Source: Saccharofermentans sp. (GTDB taxonomy: Bacteria; Bacillota; Clostridia; Saccharofermentanales; Saccharofermentanaceae). From it: a stretch of 64,000 nt of DNA. Shown piece after piece: positions 54,205-61,153 of the stretch. A model generated the notes under the pieces. The model ran no database searches, was not told where the DNA came from, and saw only the letters and a program-made list of their open reading frames with translations. The DNA lies in assembly GCA_024403675.1 (NCBI GenBank), contig JAKSRH010000001.1:62001-126000 (forward strand). The letters are read 5' to 3'. Position numbers and translations under genes: made by a program. How positions within the stretch are numbered: position 1 is the first letter of the stretch; the number at the start of each line of letters is the position of its first letter.

Positions 54205-55031
54205 TTTATATCGGAAATCACGTATCAGTATCAGATGGTTACCTTGCTATGGGTAAGGAAGAGGCTTCTCTCGGAGGAAATACTTTCGCATTCTTTACAC
54301 GTAATCCACGTGGGGGTGGAAGTAAGGACGTGCCACAAAGTGATATTGACGCACTAGCTGCGTATCTTCGCGAAAACAATTTCGGCAAGCTTGTTGCTCA
54401 TGCACCATACACTATGAATTTGTGCTCAGGTAAGGAAGATGTACGCGAGTTCTCTCGTCGTTTCTTTGCTGAAGATTTAGCTCGCATGGAGCAGCTTCCA
54501 GGACATTTTTTGAACTTTCACCCAGGTAGTCATTTGGGTCAGGGTTATGACGTTGCAGCAGATCAGATTGCTTTTGCTATTAATGAGGTGCTAAAGGAAG
54601 GACAGACCACTACGCTTTTACTTGAGACAATGGCGGGCAAGGGTACTGAGGTAGGTCGCACTTTCGAAGAAATCAAAGGCATTATTGACCGTGTTGATAT
54701 GAAAGATAGAGTTGGCGTGTGCTTTGATACTTGTCATGTGTGGGAAGCTGGCTACGATATCGTAAATGATTTGGATGGAGTGCTAAAGGAGTTTGATTCT
54801 GTTATTGGAATCGACAAGCTTATGGCAGTGCATTTTAATGATAGTAAGAATCCTATTTCTAGTCATAAGGACAGACATGAGAAAATTGGCCTTGGCTGCA
54901 TAGGTAAAGATGCACTTATTAATGTGGTGCGCCACCCGCTTTTACAGGGTAGACCGTTTATCCTTGAGACTCCTAATGACGATAAGGGTTATAAGGAAGA
55001 GATAGCGCTTGTTCGTGAGAATATGGTATAA
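54201..55031 (+). CDS. nfo: Endonuclease IV-type AP endonuclease
   Basis: 276 residues, xylose isomerase-like barrel. The metal motifs of Nfo are present: HAPYTMNL, NFHPGSH, LLLETMAGKGTEVG, CFDTCHVWEAGYD, VHFNDSKNPISSHKDRHEKIG and the final ETPN. Cleaves DNA at abasic sites in base-excision repair. Overlaps the IspF-like stop by four bases; last gene of the operon that starts at 50136, followed by a terminator. Confidence 0.95.
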   Translation: MIYIGNHVSVSDGYLAMGKEEASLGGNTFAFFTRNPRGGGSKDVPQSDIDALAAYLRENNFGKLVAHAPYTMNLCSGKEDVREFSRRFFAEDLARMEQLPGHFLNFHPGSHLGQGYDVAADQIAFAINEVLKEGQTTTLLLETMAGKGTEVGRTFEEIKGIIDRVDMKDRVGVCFDTCHVWEAGYDIVNDLDGVLKEFDSVIGIDKLMAVHFNDSKNPISSHKDRHEKIGLGCIGKDALINVVRHPLLQGRPFILETPNDDKGYKEEIALVRENMV

Positions 55032-55042
55032 ATACTAACTAA

Positions 55043-55076
55043 TAAGAGCTGCCACTAAGGTAGCTCTTAATTTATT
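55043..55076. terminator. Terminator after nfo, shared with the convergent gene
   Basis: TAAGAGCTGCC (55043-55053) and GGTAGCTCTTA (55059-55069), 11-bp stem with one wobble, then AT-rich sequence; the reverse strand is also T-rich after the stem. Confidence 0.75.
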
Positions 55077-55522
55077 TAAAGAATATCGTCAAAGTTAAGA
55101 TCATTTGCTACATCATATTCTTGATTAGTTGTAGTAGCTTCAGGCTCCTGTTGTGGTGCGGCTACTTCTTCATCGTATTTATCATAAGGGAAGACGTGTA
55201 GCTCAGTCTCACAGTACAAGCATTTTGCAAGAAAAGGATTTGCAACAACGTATTGCATCTTGCGTGTGCACTTAGGACAGAAGTAATCCATTCTTACAGA
55301 TGAGTTTTTTTCACGAATTTCAAGTGTGTTAATAATCTCACTCTGAAGCTCATCTTTGGTAAGACCTTGTTTCATAAGAATTTTGGTAAGTGTCTGTACC
55401 ATAACTTCAGCAGTAGTAAGTCTGTCGCTGTAGCTTTCAAGTGATTTGTCAGGCCTTGAAGCCTGATTGGACTCGATAAGTGTAGCTGATTTGCTATATT
55501 CGAATTTGCTAATCTCGTTCAT
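55076..55522 (-). CDS. Zinc-ribbon hypothetical protein
   Basis: 148 residues. A helical N-terminal half (residues 1-75) precedes a zinc ribbon with CPKC and CLYC pairs about 20 residues apart, then an acidic, Gln/Thr-rich tail. Start preceded by AAAGGAG; a TATAAT on the minus strand lies about 30 bases upstream. No named family; a nucleic-acid-related role is possible. Confidence 0.72.
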   Translation of the reverse strand: MNEISKFEYSKSATLIESNQASRPDKSLESYSDRLTTAEVMVQTLTKILMKQGLTKDELQSEIINTLEIREKNSSVRMDYFCPKCTRKMQYVVANPFLAKCLYCETELHVFPYDKYDEEVAAPQQEPEATTTNQEYDVANDLNFDDIL

Positions 55523-55627
55523 AGTATTTCTCCTTTGATTTCTATGAATAGATTATAATATTAATGTCAAAAATATTCGATATTTGTAGTCGTATGATAT
55601 GGCGAGATAGAGACGTGTATTTACACA

Positions 55628-55662
55628 AATAGAAAAGGCACGGTACCGAAGTATCGTGCCTT
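55628..55662 (-). terminator. Terminator of the GGGtGRT operon
   Basis: AAGGCACGATAC and GTACCGTGCCTT (minus strand, one wobble) around a TTCG loop, followed by TTCTATTTG. TTCG closes an especially stable tetraloop. Confidence 0.85.
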
Positions 55663-55688
55663 ATATATTAGTTAGTTAAATTCTTTAA

Positions 55689-56702
55689 TTAGAACTTACC
55701 AGCCTTTGCAGCCTCTTCAACAGCAACTGCAACAGAAACTGTCATACCAACCATTGGGTTGTTACCAGCACCGATGAGACCCATCATCTCTACGTGTGCA
55801 GGAACGGAAGAAGAACCAGCGAACTGAGCATCAGAGTGCATACGACCCATTGTATCTGTCATACCATAGGAAGCAGGACCTGCAGCCATGTTATCTGGGT
55901 GAAGTGTTCTACCTGTACCACCACCGGATGCAACGGAGAAGTACTTCTTGCCCTGCTCGATGCACTCCTTCTTATATGTACCAGCTGTTGGATGCTGGAA
56001 TCTTGTTGGGTTTGTGGAGTTACCTGTGATAGATACACCAACATTCTCGTGATGCATGATAGCAACACCTTCCTGAACATCGTCAGCACCGTAGCAGTTT
56101 ACTGTAGCACGGAGGCCCTCAGAATATGGAGTCTTGGAAACGATGTTAAGTGTAGCTGTCTTGTAATCGTACTTTGTCTCAACAAATGTGAAACCATTGA
56201 TACGGGAGATAATCTGAGCAGCATCCTTACCGAGACCGTTAAGGATAACTCTGAGAGGCTTCTGACGAACCTTGTTAGCCTTCTCAGCGATACCGATAGC
56301 ACCCTCAGCAGCAGCGAATGACTCGTGACCAGCGAGGAAGCAGAAGCACTCTGTCTCTTCCTCGAGGAGCATCTTACCGAGGTTACCATGACCAAGACCT
56401 ACCTTACGGTGGTCAGCTACGGAACCTGGGATACAGAAAGCCTGGAGGCCCTCACCAATTGCAGCAGCTGCATCAGCAGCTCTCTTGCAGCCCTTCTTGA
56501 TAGCGATTGCAGCACCTACAGTGTAAGCCCAGCAAGCGTTCTCAAAACAGATTGGCTGAATGTTCTTAATCATTGTGTATACATCGAGACCAGCGTCCTT
56601 TGTGATCTGCTCTGCCTCTTCGAGGGAAGCGATACCGTTTGCCTTCAAAGCAGCCTCGATCTGTGGCATACGTCTCTCTTTGGATTCAAATTCAATTGCC
56701 AT
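55689..56702 (-). CDS. GGGtGRT protein
   Basis: 337 residues. Named for the conserved motif seen here as SGGGTGRTLHPDN; other conserved parts are AIAIKKGCKRAADAAAAIGEG, GHGNLGKML and VEMMGLIGAGNNPMVG. A highly expressed but functionally undefined family, common in Lachnospiraceae and always near a NifU-like partner, as here (23 bases downstream of it). A [2Fe-2S]- or cofactor-related role is a guess. GAAGGAG precedes the ATG. Confidence 0.92.
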   Translation of the reverse strand: MAIEFESKERRMPQIEAALKANGIASLEEAEQITKDAGLDVYTMIKNIQPICFENACWAYTVGAAIAIKKGCKRAADAAAAIGEGLQAFCIPGSVADHRKVGLGHGNLGKMLLEEETECFCFLAGHESFAAAEGAIGIAEKANKVRQKPLRVILNGLGKDAAQIISRINGFTFVETKYDYKTATLNIVSKTPYSEGLRATVNCYGADDVQEGVAIMHHENVGVSITGNSTNPTRFQHPTAGTYKKECIEQGKKYFSVASGGGTGRTLHPDNMAAGPASYGMTDTMGRMHSDAQFAGSSSVPAHVEMMGLIGAGNNPMVGMTVSVAVAVEEAAKAGKF

Positions 56703-56724
56703 GTTAATCGTTTCTCCTTCCTAA

Positions 56725-57426
56725 TTATTCCTTACGAGGGTCGATAATCTTAACAACACCCTGCTCAGGCTTAACACGTCCATAAGAACCAGAAGCCTTC
56801 TCCCAAGCTGTGTTAGCATCGTCACCCTTCTTGATGAAGTCTGTCATCTTTCCGAGAGAAACGAACTGATAACCTACTACGCAGTTGTCAGCATCAAGAG
56901 CGATACCTGTAACATAACCCTCAGCCATCTCGAGGTAACGAACACCCTTCTCCTTTGTAGCGTACATTGTACCTACCTGGGAACGGAGACCCTTACCAAG
57001 ATCCTCAAGACCAGCACCGATAGCGAGACCGTCATCGGAGAATGCGGACTGTGTACGACCGTAAACAATCTGGAGGAAGAGCTCTCTCATAGCTGTGTTG
57101 ATAGCATCACAAACGAGGTCTGTGTTAAGAGCCTCAAGGATTGTCTTACCCTGGAGGATCTCAGCAGCCATAGCTGCGGAGTGTGTCATACCGGAACAAC
57201 CGATTGTCTCAACGAGAGCTTCTTCGATAACGCCCTGCTTAACGTTGAGTGTGAGCTTACAAGCACCCTGCTGTGGAGCACACCAACCGATACCATGTGT
57301 GAAACCGGAGATGTCTTCGATCTTCTTAGCGTGAACCCACTTACCCTCTTCTGGGATAGGAGCTGGCTCATGCTTTGCGCCCTTAGCAATTGGGCACATA
57401 TTCTGTACTTCTTTTGTGTAAATCAT
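56725..57426 (-). CDS. NifU-like iron-sulfur scaffold partner of the GGGtGRT protein
   Basis: 233 residues with the IscU/NifU-N fold signs: GWCAPQQGACKL, VETIGCSGMTHSAAMAAEIL with a conserved Cys, and a long C-terminal extension (from about 150) not found in IscU. I choose ATG at 57426 (protein MIYTKEVQ); AGGAG lies about 12 bases upstream, rather far, and a GTG at 57447 overlaps it. Operon order NifU-like then GGGtGRT, driven by the promoter at 57465-57493. Confidence 0.88.
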   Translation of the reverse strand: MIYTKEVQNMCPIAKGAKHEPAPIPEEGKWVHAKKIEDISGFTHGIGWCAPQQGACKLTLNVKQGVIEEALVETIGCSGMTHSAAMAAEILQGKTILEALNTDLVCDAINTAMRELFLQIVYGRTQSAFSDDGLAIGAGLEDLGKGLRSQVGTMYATKEKGVRYLEMAEGYVTGIALDADNCVVGYQFVSLGKMTDFIKKGDDANTAWEKASGSYGRVKPEQGVVKIIDPRKE

Positions 57427-57464
57427 TTGTACAATGACTCCTTTCACATTATTTTATTAACACC

Positions 57465-57493
57465 AATATAGATGATGATAGTTTTTCGTTCAA
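57465..57493 (-). promoter_or_regulatory. Promoter of the NifU-like/GGGtGRT operon
   Basis: On the minus strand TTGAAC (57488-57493), 17 bases, TATATT (57465-57470). The predicted start is near 57458, about 30 bases before the ATG. The inverted-repeat array lies upstream of this promoter, so it is not in the operon's leader. Confidence 0.65.
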
Positions 57494-57620
57494 AATTCAA
57501 GACTTTAATTTTTTATATTTATATGTATTAGCCTATTAGATGCATTATTTCACAAAAAAGTTTCATTTTCGCACCAATATGGTTTTTGTTTGGGGTTGTT
57601 GTCACGTTCGGATGGGGGGA

Positions 57621-57923
57621 GTTCGGGCAGAAAAGGGCCTTCCTTGAAATCCACCCGAAAAATTGTTTTGTAGTAGGAGAATGCGGAAGAGACATTTCGG
57701 GTGGAAACGCCCAAGGGGGCCAATCCGCCCGAAAAATAAATGCAATTTAAGCAAATATGGCTGTGTTTTCTGGCGCGTTGCCTTGTAGAACTCGTGTGAT
57801 ACGTAAAAATTTCGGGTGAAAATGGTGATTCGGATAAATCCACCCGAAAGAGATGCTTCTTGTAAATGGTTGAGGACGAAAAATTTCGGGTAAAATCGCT
57901 TTAATGCCACAATCCACCCGAAA
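57621..57923. repeat. Array of four inverted-repeat units with 18-nt spacers
   Basis: Left arms at 57621 (GTTCGGGCAGA), 57695 (TTTCGGGTGGA), 57810 (TTTCGGGTGAA), 57884 (TTTCGGGTAAA); right arms at 57650, 57839 and 57913 (TCCACCCGAAA) and 57724 (TCCGCCCGAAA). Each right arm starts exactly 29 bases after its left arm, so 11-base arms flank 18 variable bases. Units start 74, 115 and 74 bases apart. Most arm differences are compensated by G-U pairs, mainly in a minus-strand RNA. A further TTCGGATGG copy is at 57607. The array fills the gap between the divergent NifU-like operon and the DUF3592 gene. No known element recognised. Confidence 0.85.
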
Positions 57924-58023
57924 AGCACTCTGTAAAAATCATTCCCAAACACGTTAATCTTGTTTTTGGACGGTATTAATGGGATTATATTTATGGAATT
58001 TCAAAAAGGAACAGGGGATTTAT

Positions 58024-58530
58024 ATGGACGTAAGAAATATTAGAGGCAAATTAAGCGATACTAAGGATTTTGCTACTACTATGTGGCGTATCGGACGTGC
58101 TGTTGGTGCGATTTTTATTGGTATTTGCTTAATTTTGACTATGAATAAGCTTGATGATCAGTATAAGAGTTTGAAAGAGAAAGCTGATGCAGAAGTTATT
58201 TCAGTTGATAGCCATTTTATTGAGTTGGAATATGAATATGAGGGTATTACATATACTTCCAAAACTATTGTAAAAAATGAGAGAGAATTCGACGTAGGTG
58301 ATGAGGTTAGAGTTAAGTTCTCTGATGACGAACCTTCTGTTGCAGTGCTTGTAGGATCTGATCAGTACAATACATATAGCGTTCTTGCGAAAGTAATGAT
58401 GGTGGTAGGTCTTGTCTTTATTCTCATTGGAGTTATCAATTTTATTCCTAATTTGAAGTATTTCTTGGGTAGAATCAAGGACTTATCTGAGCCTGATAAT
58501 AATCATGATGAAGATTATGAAGAGAGTTAA
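58024..58530 (+). CDS. DUF3592-like membrane protein
   Basis: 168 residues from ATG 58024 (protein MDVRNIRG); the ribosome site is GGGGAT. Two membrane helices (about 25-42 and 118-140) flank an extracytoplasmic beta segment with AEVISVDSHFIELEYEYEGITY and VGDEVRVKFSDDEPS, the DUF3592 pattern. Acidic C-terminal tail. Function unknown. An alternative start at 57979 would add 15 residues. Confidence 0.78.
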   Translation: MDVRNIRGKLSDTKDFATTMWRIGRAVGAIFIGICLILTMNKLDDQYKSLKEKADAEVISVDSHFIELEYEYEGITYTSKTIVKNEREFDVGDEVRVKFSDDEPSVAVLVGSDQYNTYSVLAKVMMVVGLVFILIGVINFIPNLKYFLGRIKDLSEPDNNHDEDYEES

Positions 58531-58541
58531 AGGGTAAGTTT

Positions 58542-59009
58542 ATGAGTAAACAGTTTCTTGATAGATTAAAAGAATGCATTGTGGTTTTTGATATAGACGG
58601 TGTGCTTGCTGCATACGAGTTTGGTGATTTTTGTCACACTACACCTGAGTGGGGACCAGAGCAGTTTAAGTCTATTGATGATAACCCTTATGTGGGTGTT
58701 CCTGCAGTGCCTGTGCTTCAGGAATTTATTAAGGAGATGCCACGTGAAAATGTTTACGTATGCTCTGTAGCTTCTGAGGAGGAAGTGGAGTGTAAGGCCG
58801 CTTTCGTTACTCGTAACTATGAGATTGATCGCGAGAAGATTGTTTTCGTTGATAAGAAGGATAAGAAGCTTCAGATGCTTTTGGAACTTAAGGCAAAGTT
58901 TCCTGGTAAGGAGATTGCCATTGTGGATGACACCGTAAAAACATTGGACAACATTTGGCTTGCGGATAACACTATTAGGACCATCCACGTGTCGTCGTTT
59001 TTCTGCTGA
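58542..59009 (+). CDS. HAD-like phosphatase family protein
   Basis: 155 residues. Motif I VFDIDGVLAAY (nucleophile Asp and the +2 Asp), motif II-like CSVAS and motif IV IVDDTVKTLDN are present, typical of small HAD hydrolases such as the 5'-nucleotidase/NagD-related group. The Lys in EIDREKIVFVDKKDK may be motif III. AAAGGGTAAG precedes the start, eleven bases after the DUF3592 gene. Confidence 0.8.
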   Translation: MSKQFLDRLKECIVVFDIDGVLAAYEFGDFCHTTPEWGPEQFKSIDDNPYVGVPAVPVLQEFIKEMPRENVYVCSVASEEEVECKAAFVTRNYEIDREKIVFVDKKDKKLQMLLELKAKFPGKEIAIVDDTVKTLDNIWLADNTIRTIHVSSFFC

Positions 59010-59014
59010 TTTTT

Positions 59015-59046
59015 GCAGTTCACCACAAATTTTTTACAACTCACCA
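59015..59046 (+). promoter_or_regulatory. LytTR-type direct repeat before the M13/ABC operon
   Basis: GCAGTTCAC (59015-59023), exactly 12 bases, ACAACTCAC (59036-59044): the 9-12-9 direct-repeat layout and ACAGTT-like core used by AgrA/ComE-type LytTR regulators. The similarity continues three bases (CACA) after each copy, so ten of twelve bases repeat at a 21-bp period. A -10-like TGATAT lies at 59081-59086, putting the repeats at about -47 to -78. No LytTR gene is in the window. Confidence 0.6.
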
Positions 59047-59112
59047 CATTTTACGCCGTAACACGAGATTTCAAGTAGACTGATATCATCACAAAAAATG
59101 AAGGACGATGTT

Positions 59113-61140
59113 ATGAAAAGAAAACTTGCGACAAGTGTTATGGCGACTCTTTTGACAGCAGCAACTCTTACGGGTTGTGTTGTTCAGTCTGTGCCAGCTG
59201 AGTCAGAGTCTGGTGAGACTGAGGTGGCTTTTGATCCTGCGTCAATTAAGCCAGGGGATGATTTCTATGGATATGTGAATGCTGAGAATCTCTTAAATAG
59301 CGAAGTTGATTCCATGACTGGTAGTTACGGTACTTTTAATACTATTCAGGATACTGTTAATGGCCAGGTTGAGGTTATTATCAGGGATGTGGCAGCAGGA
59401 GACAGAAGTACTTACCTTCTTGGAAGCAATGAGCAGCTTGTGTACGATGCTTACCATCAGATTTATGATTACACAACCGATAGTGGTGACTATAGAGAAA
59501 GTGTTGATAGTTACATCACTGAGGATTTTCTTGATGCATATTCCAGAATTCAGGCGGCTGGTAACTATGACGAGTTATTTGATGTAGTTGGGGCAATTTC
59601 TAATGAGTATGGCGTTAATGTACTTATTCCATCACGTGTGAATATTAATATTTACGATGCTGACTATAATTCTCTTGTTCTTTTCCACATCAATATGGGA
59701 ATGGGTAAGGATTTCTCTGAAATTAGTCTTGGTACTTATGAGGCCAATAGTCTTCAGGAAGATATTCATAAGAAACTTTATGCCATTTGTGGTTCCTACG
59801 AAGAATCAGGGGACAGAGCTACTAACTTAATCTATCTTCTCATGGAACTCTCTGGTAACACAAATTACGATGTTGACGATTTTGAGAATATGAATAGTAA
59901 CTGGACTTCCTATACAAATGAAGAGATTGACAAGCTTGCTCCAAATATGGGTTCAGCAGGAGTTTATAAGATGCTTGGAATAACTCCTGAAGATAATAAA
60001 AGTGGTGAGATTGTCATCTTGGATAAGGAGCAGTTCTCATACATCGATTCTTTGTTAACTGATGAGAATTTACAGTGTTTTAAGGATATCGCAGTATGTA
60101 CGCTTATCAATGAATACTCTATGGTTCTTCCAAGTAGTCTCGGAGGCTCTGATATTGTGTATTCCAATGATACCGCTGCTATAACTTTCGTTAATGATTT
60201 GTTTTCAGATAGAATTGGTGAACTTTATGCTGCTGAGTATTTGGATCCAAAGACTGTCGAAGATGTGACTAATATGACTCAGGACATCATTGATGAGTAC
60301 GAGATTCTTATCGGTGAGTGCGAATGGATGGAGCCAGAGACTAAGGCTGGCATTATTAAGAAGCTCGAGAACATTACACTATTTATTGGTGCGGATGAGC
60401 CTCATGAGATAGATCCGTTAGACGCAGGTTTAATAGGTGATAACTCATATGAGACGATGAAAAATGTTAGAGCTGATTACAGTAAATCTAATATTACTAG
60501 ACTTAATGAGATTAACGATGGAAATGGCTTTAAGAATATGGATCCTCAGGTGGTAAATGCCTGCTATAACCCATCTATGAACTGTATCAATATTACGCTG
60601 GGTATTATGAATGGTACTATGTATAGCCCAGATGCTTCATATGCAACAAATATGGGCGGTATCGGTATGGTTGTTGGTCATGAATTATCCCATGCATTTG
60701 ATTCTAACTGTATCGATTACGATAGCGAGGGTAACTATAATCCAGACTGGATTTGCGAGGATGACCGTGAAGATTATAAGGCTCTTGAGCAGCAGTTTAT
60801 CGAATATTACAACACATATACCGTGCTCGATGTTTATCACGTTGATGGCGAGCTGACACTAGGTGAGAATCTGGCAGACGTAAGTTCTATCGAGTGCATT
60901 CTCTATATAATTACGGACAATGATCAGCGTAAGGAAGTGCTCGAAAGCTATGCCATCAACTGGGCAGCTATCACTACGGATTCAGACGCCATGTGGCTTC
61001 TAGAATATGATGAACACGCACCTGACAGAATTAGAGTAAATGCAGTAGTTTCACTGTTCGACTGCTTCTATGAGATTTATGACGTAAAAGAGGGAGATAG
61101 CATGTATGTAGCTCCTGAGAACAGAATTCACAGATGGTAA
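59113..61140 (+). CDS. M13-family metallopeptidase lipoprotein (neprilysin/PepO-like)
   Basis: 675 residues. Lipoprotein signal peptide (MKRKLATSV..., lipobox LTGC). Zinc site HELSHAFD with His523, Glu524 and His527, third ligand Glu585 in GENLADV, NACYNPSMNCINI before it, and the C-terminal RIRVNAVV. The usual C-terminal CxxW ending is replaced by a short IHRW. It cleaves small peptides at the outer surface. I choose ATG 59113 with AAGGA seven bases upstream; an ATG at 59098 overlaps it. Thirteen bases before the ABC permease gene, so co-expressed with it; the pair could process and export or sense peptides. Confidence 0.93.
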   Translation: MKRKLATSVMATLLTAATLTGCVVQSVPAESESGETEVAFDPASIKPGDDFYGYVNAENLLNSEVDSMTGSYGTFNTIQDTVNGQVEVIIRDVAAGDRSTYLLGSNEQLVYDAYHQIYDYTTDSGDYRESVDSYITEDFLDAYSRIQAAGNYDELFDVVGAISNEYGVNVLIPSRVNINIYDADYNSLVLFHINMGMGKDFSEISLGTYEANSLQEDIHKKLYAICGSYEESGDRATNLIYLLMELSGNTNYDVDDFENMNSNWTSYTNEEIDKLAPNMGSAGVYKMLGITPEDNKSGEIVILDKEQFSYIDSLLTDENLQCFKDIAVCTLINEYSMVLPSSLGGSDIVYSNDTAAITFVNDLFSDRIGELYAAEYLDPKTVEDVTNMTQDIIDEYEILIGECEWMEPETKAGIIKKLENITLFIGADEPHEIDPLDAGLIGDNSYETMKNVRADYSKSNITRLNEINDGNGFKNMDPQVVNACYNPSMNCINITLGIMNGTMYSPDASYATNMGGIGMVVGHELSHAFDSNCIDYDSEGNYNPDWICEDDREDYKALEQQFIEYYNTYTVLDVYHVDGELTLGENLADVSSIECILYIITDNDQRKEVLESYAINWAAITTDSDAMWLLEYDEHAPDRIRVNAVVSLFDCFYEIYDVKEGDSMYVAPENRIHRW

Positions 61141-61153
61141 GGAGGGATGAGAA

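Noticed and set aside
57621..57923. Integron attC sites
   Set aside because: No RYYYAAC/GTTRRRY core sites, no integrase gene, and arms of the units lack the extra-helical base pattern.
57541..57960. Coding region on the minus strand (open frames of about 97 and 116 codons)
   Set aside because: The frames have no ribosome site, overlap each other in different frames, and are accounted for by the GC-richer arms of the inverted-repeat array.
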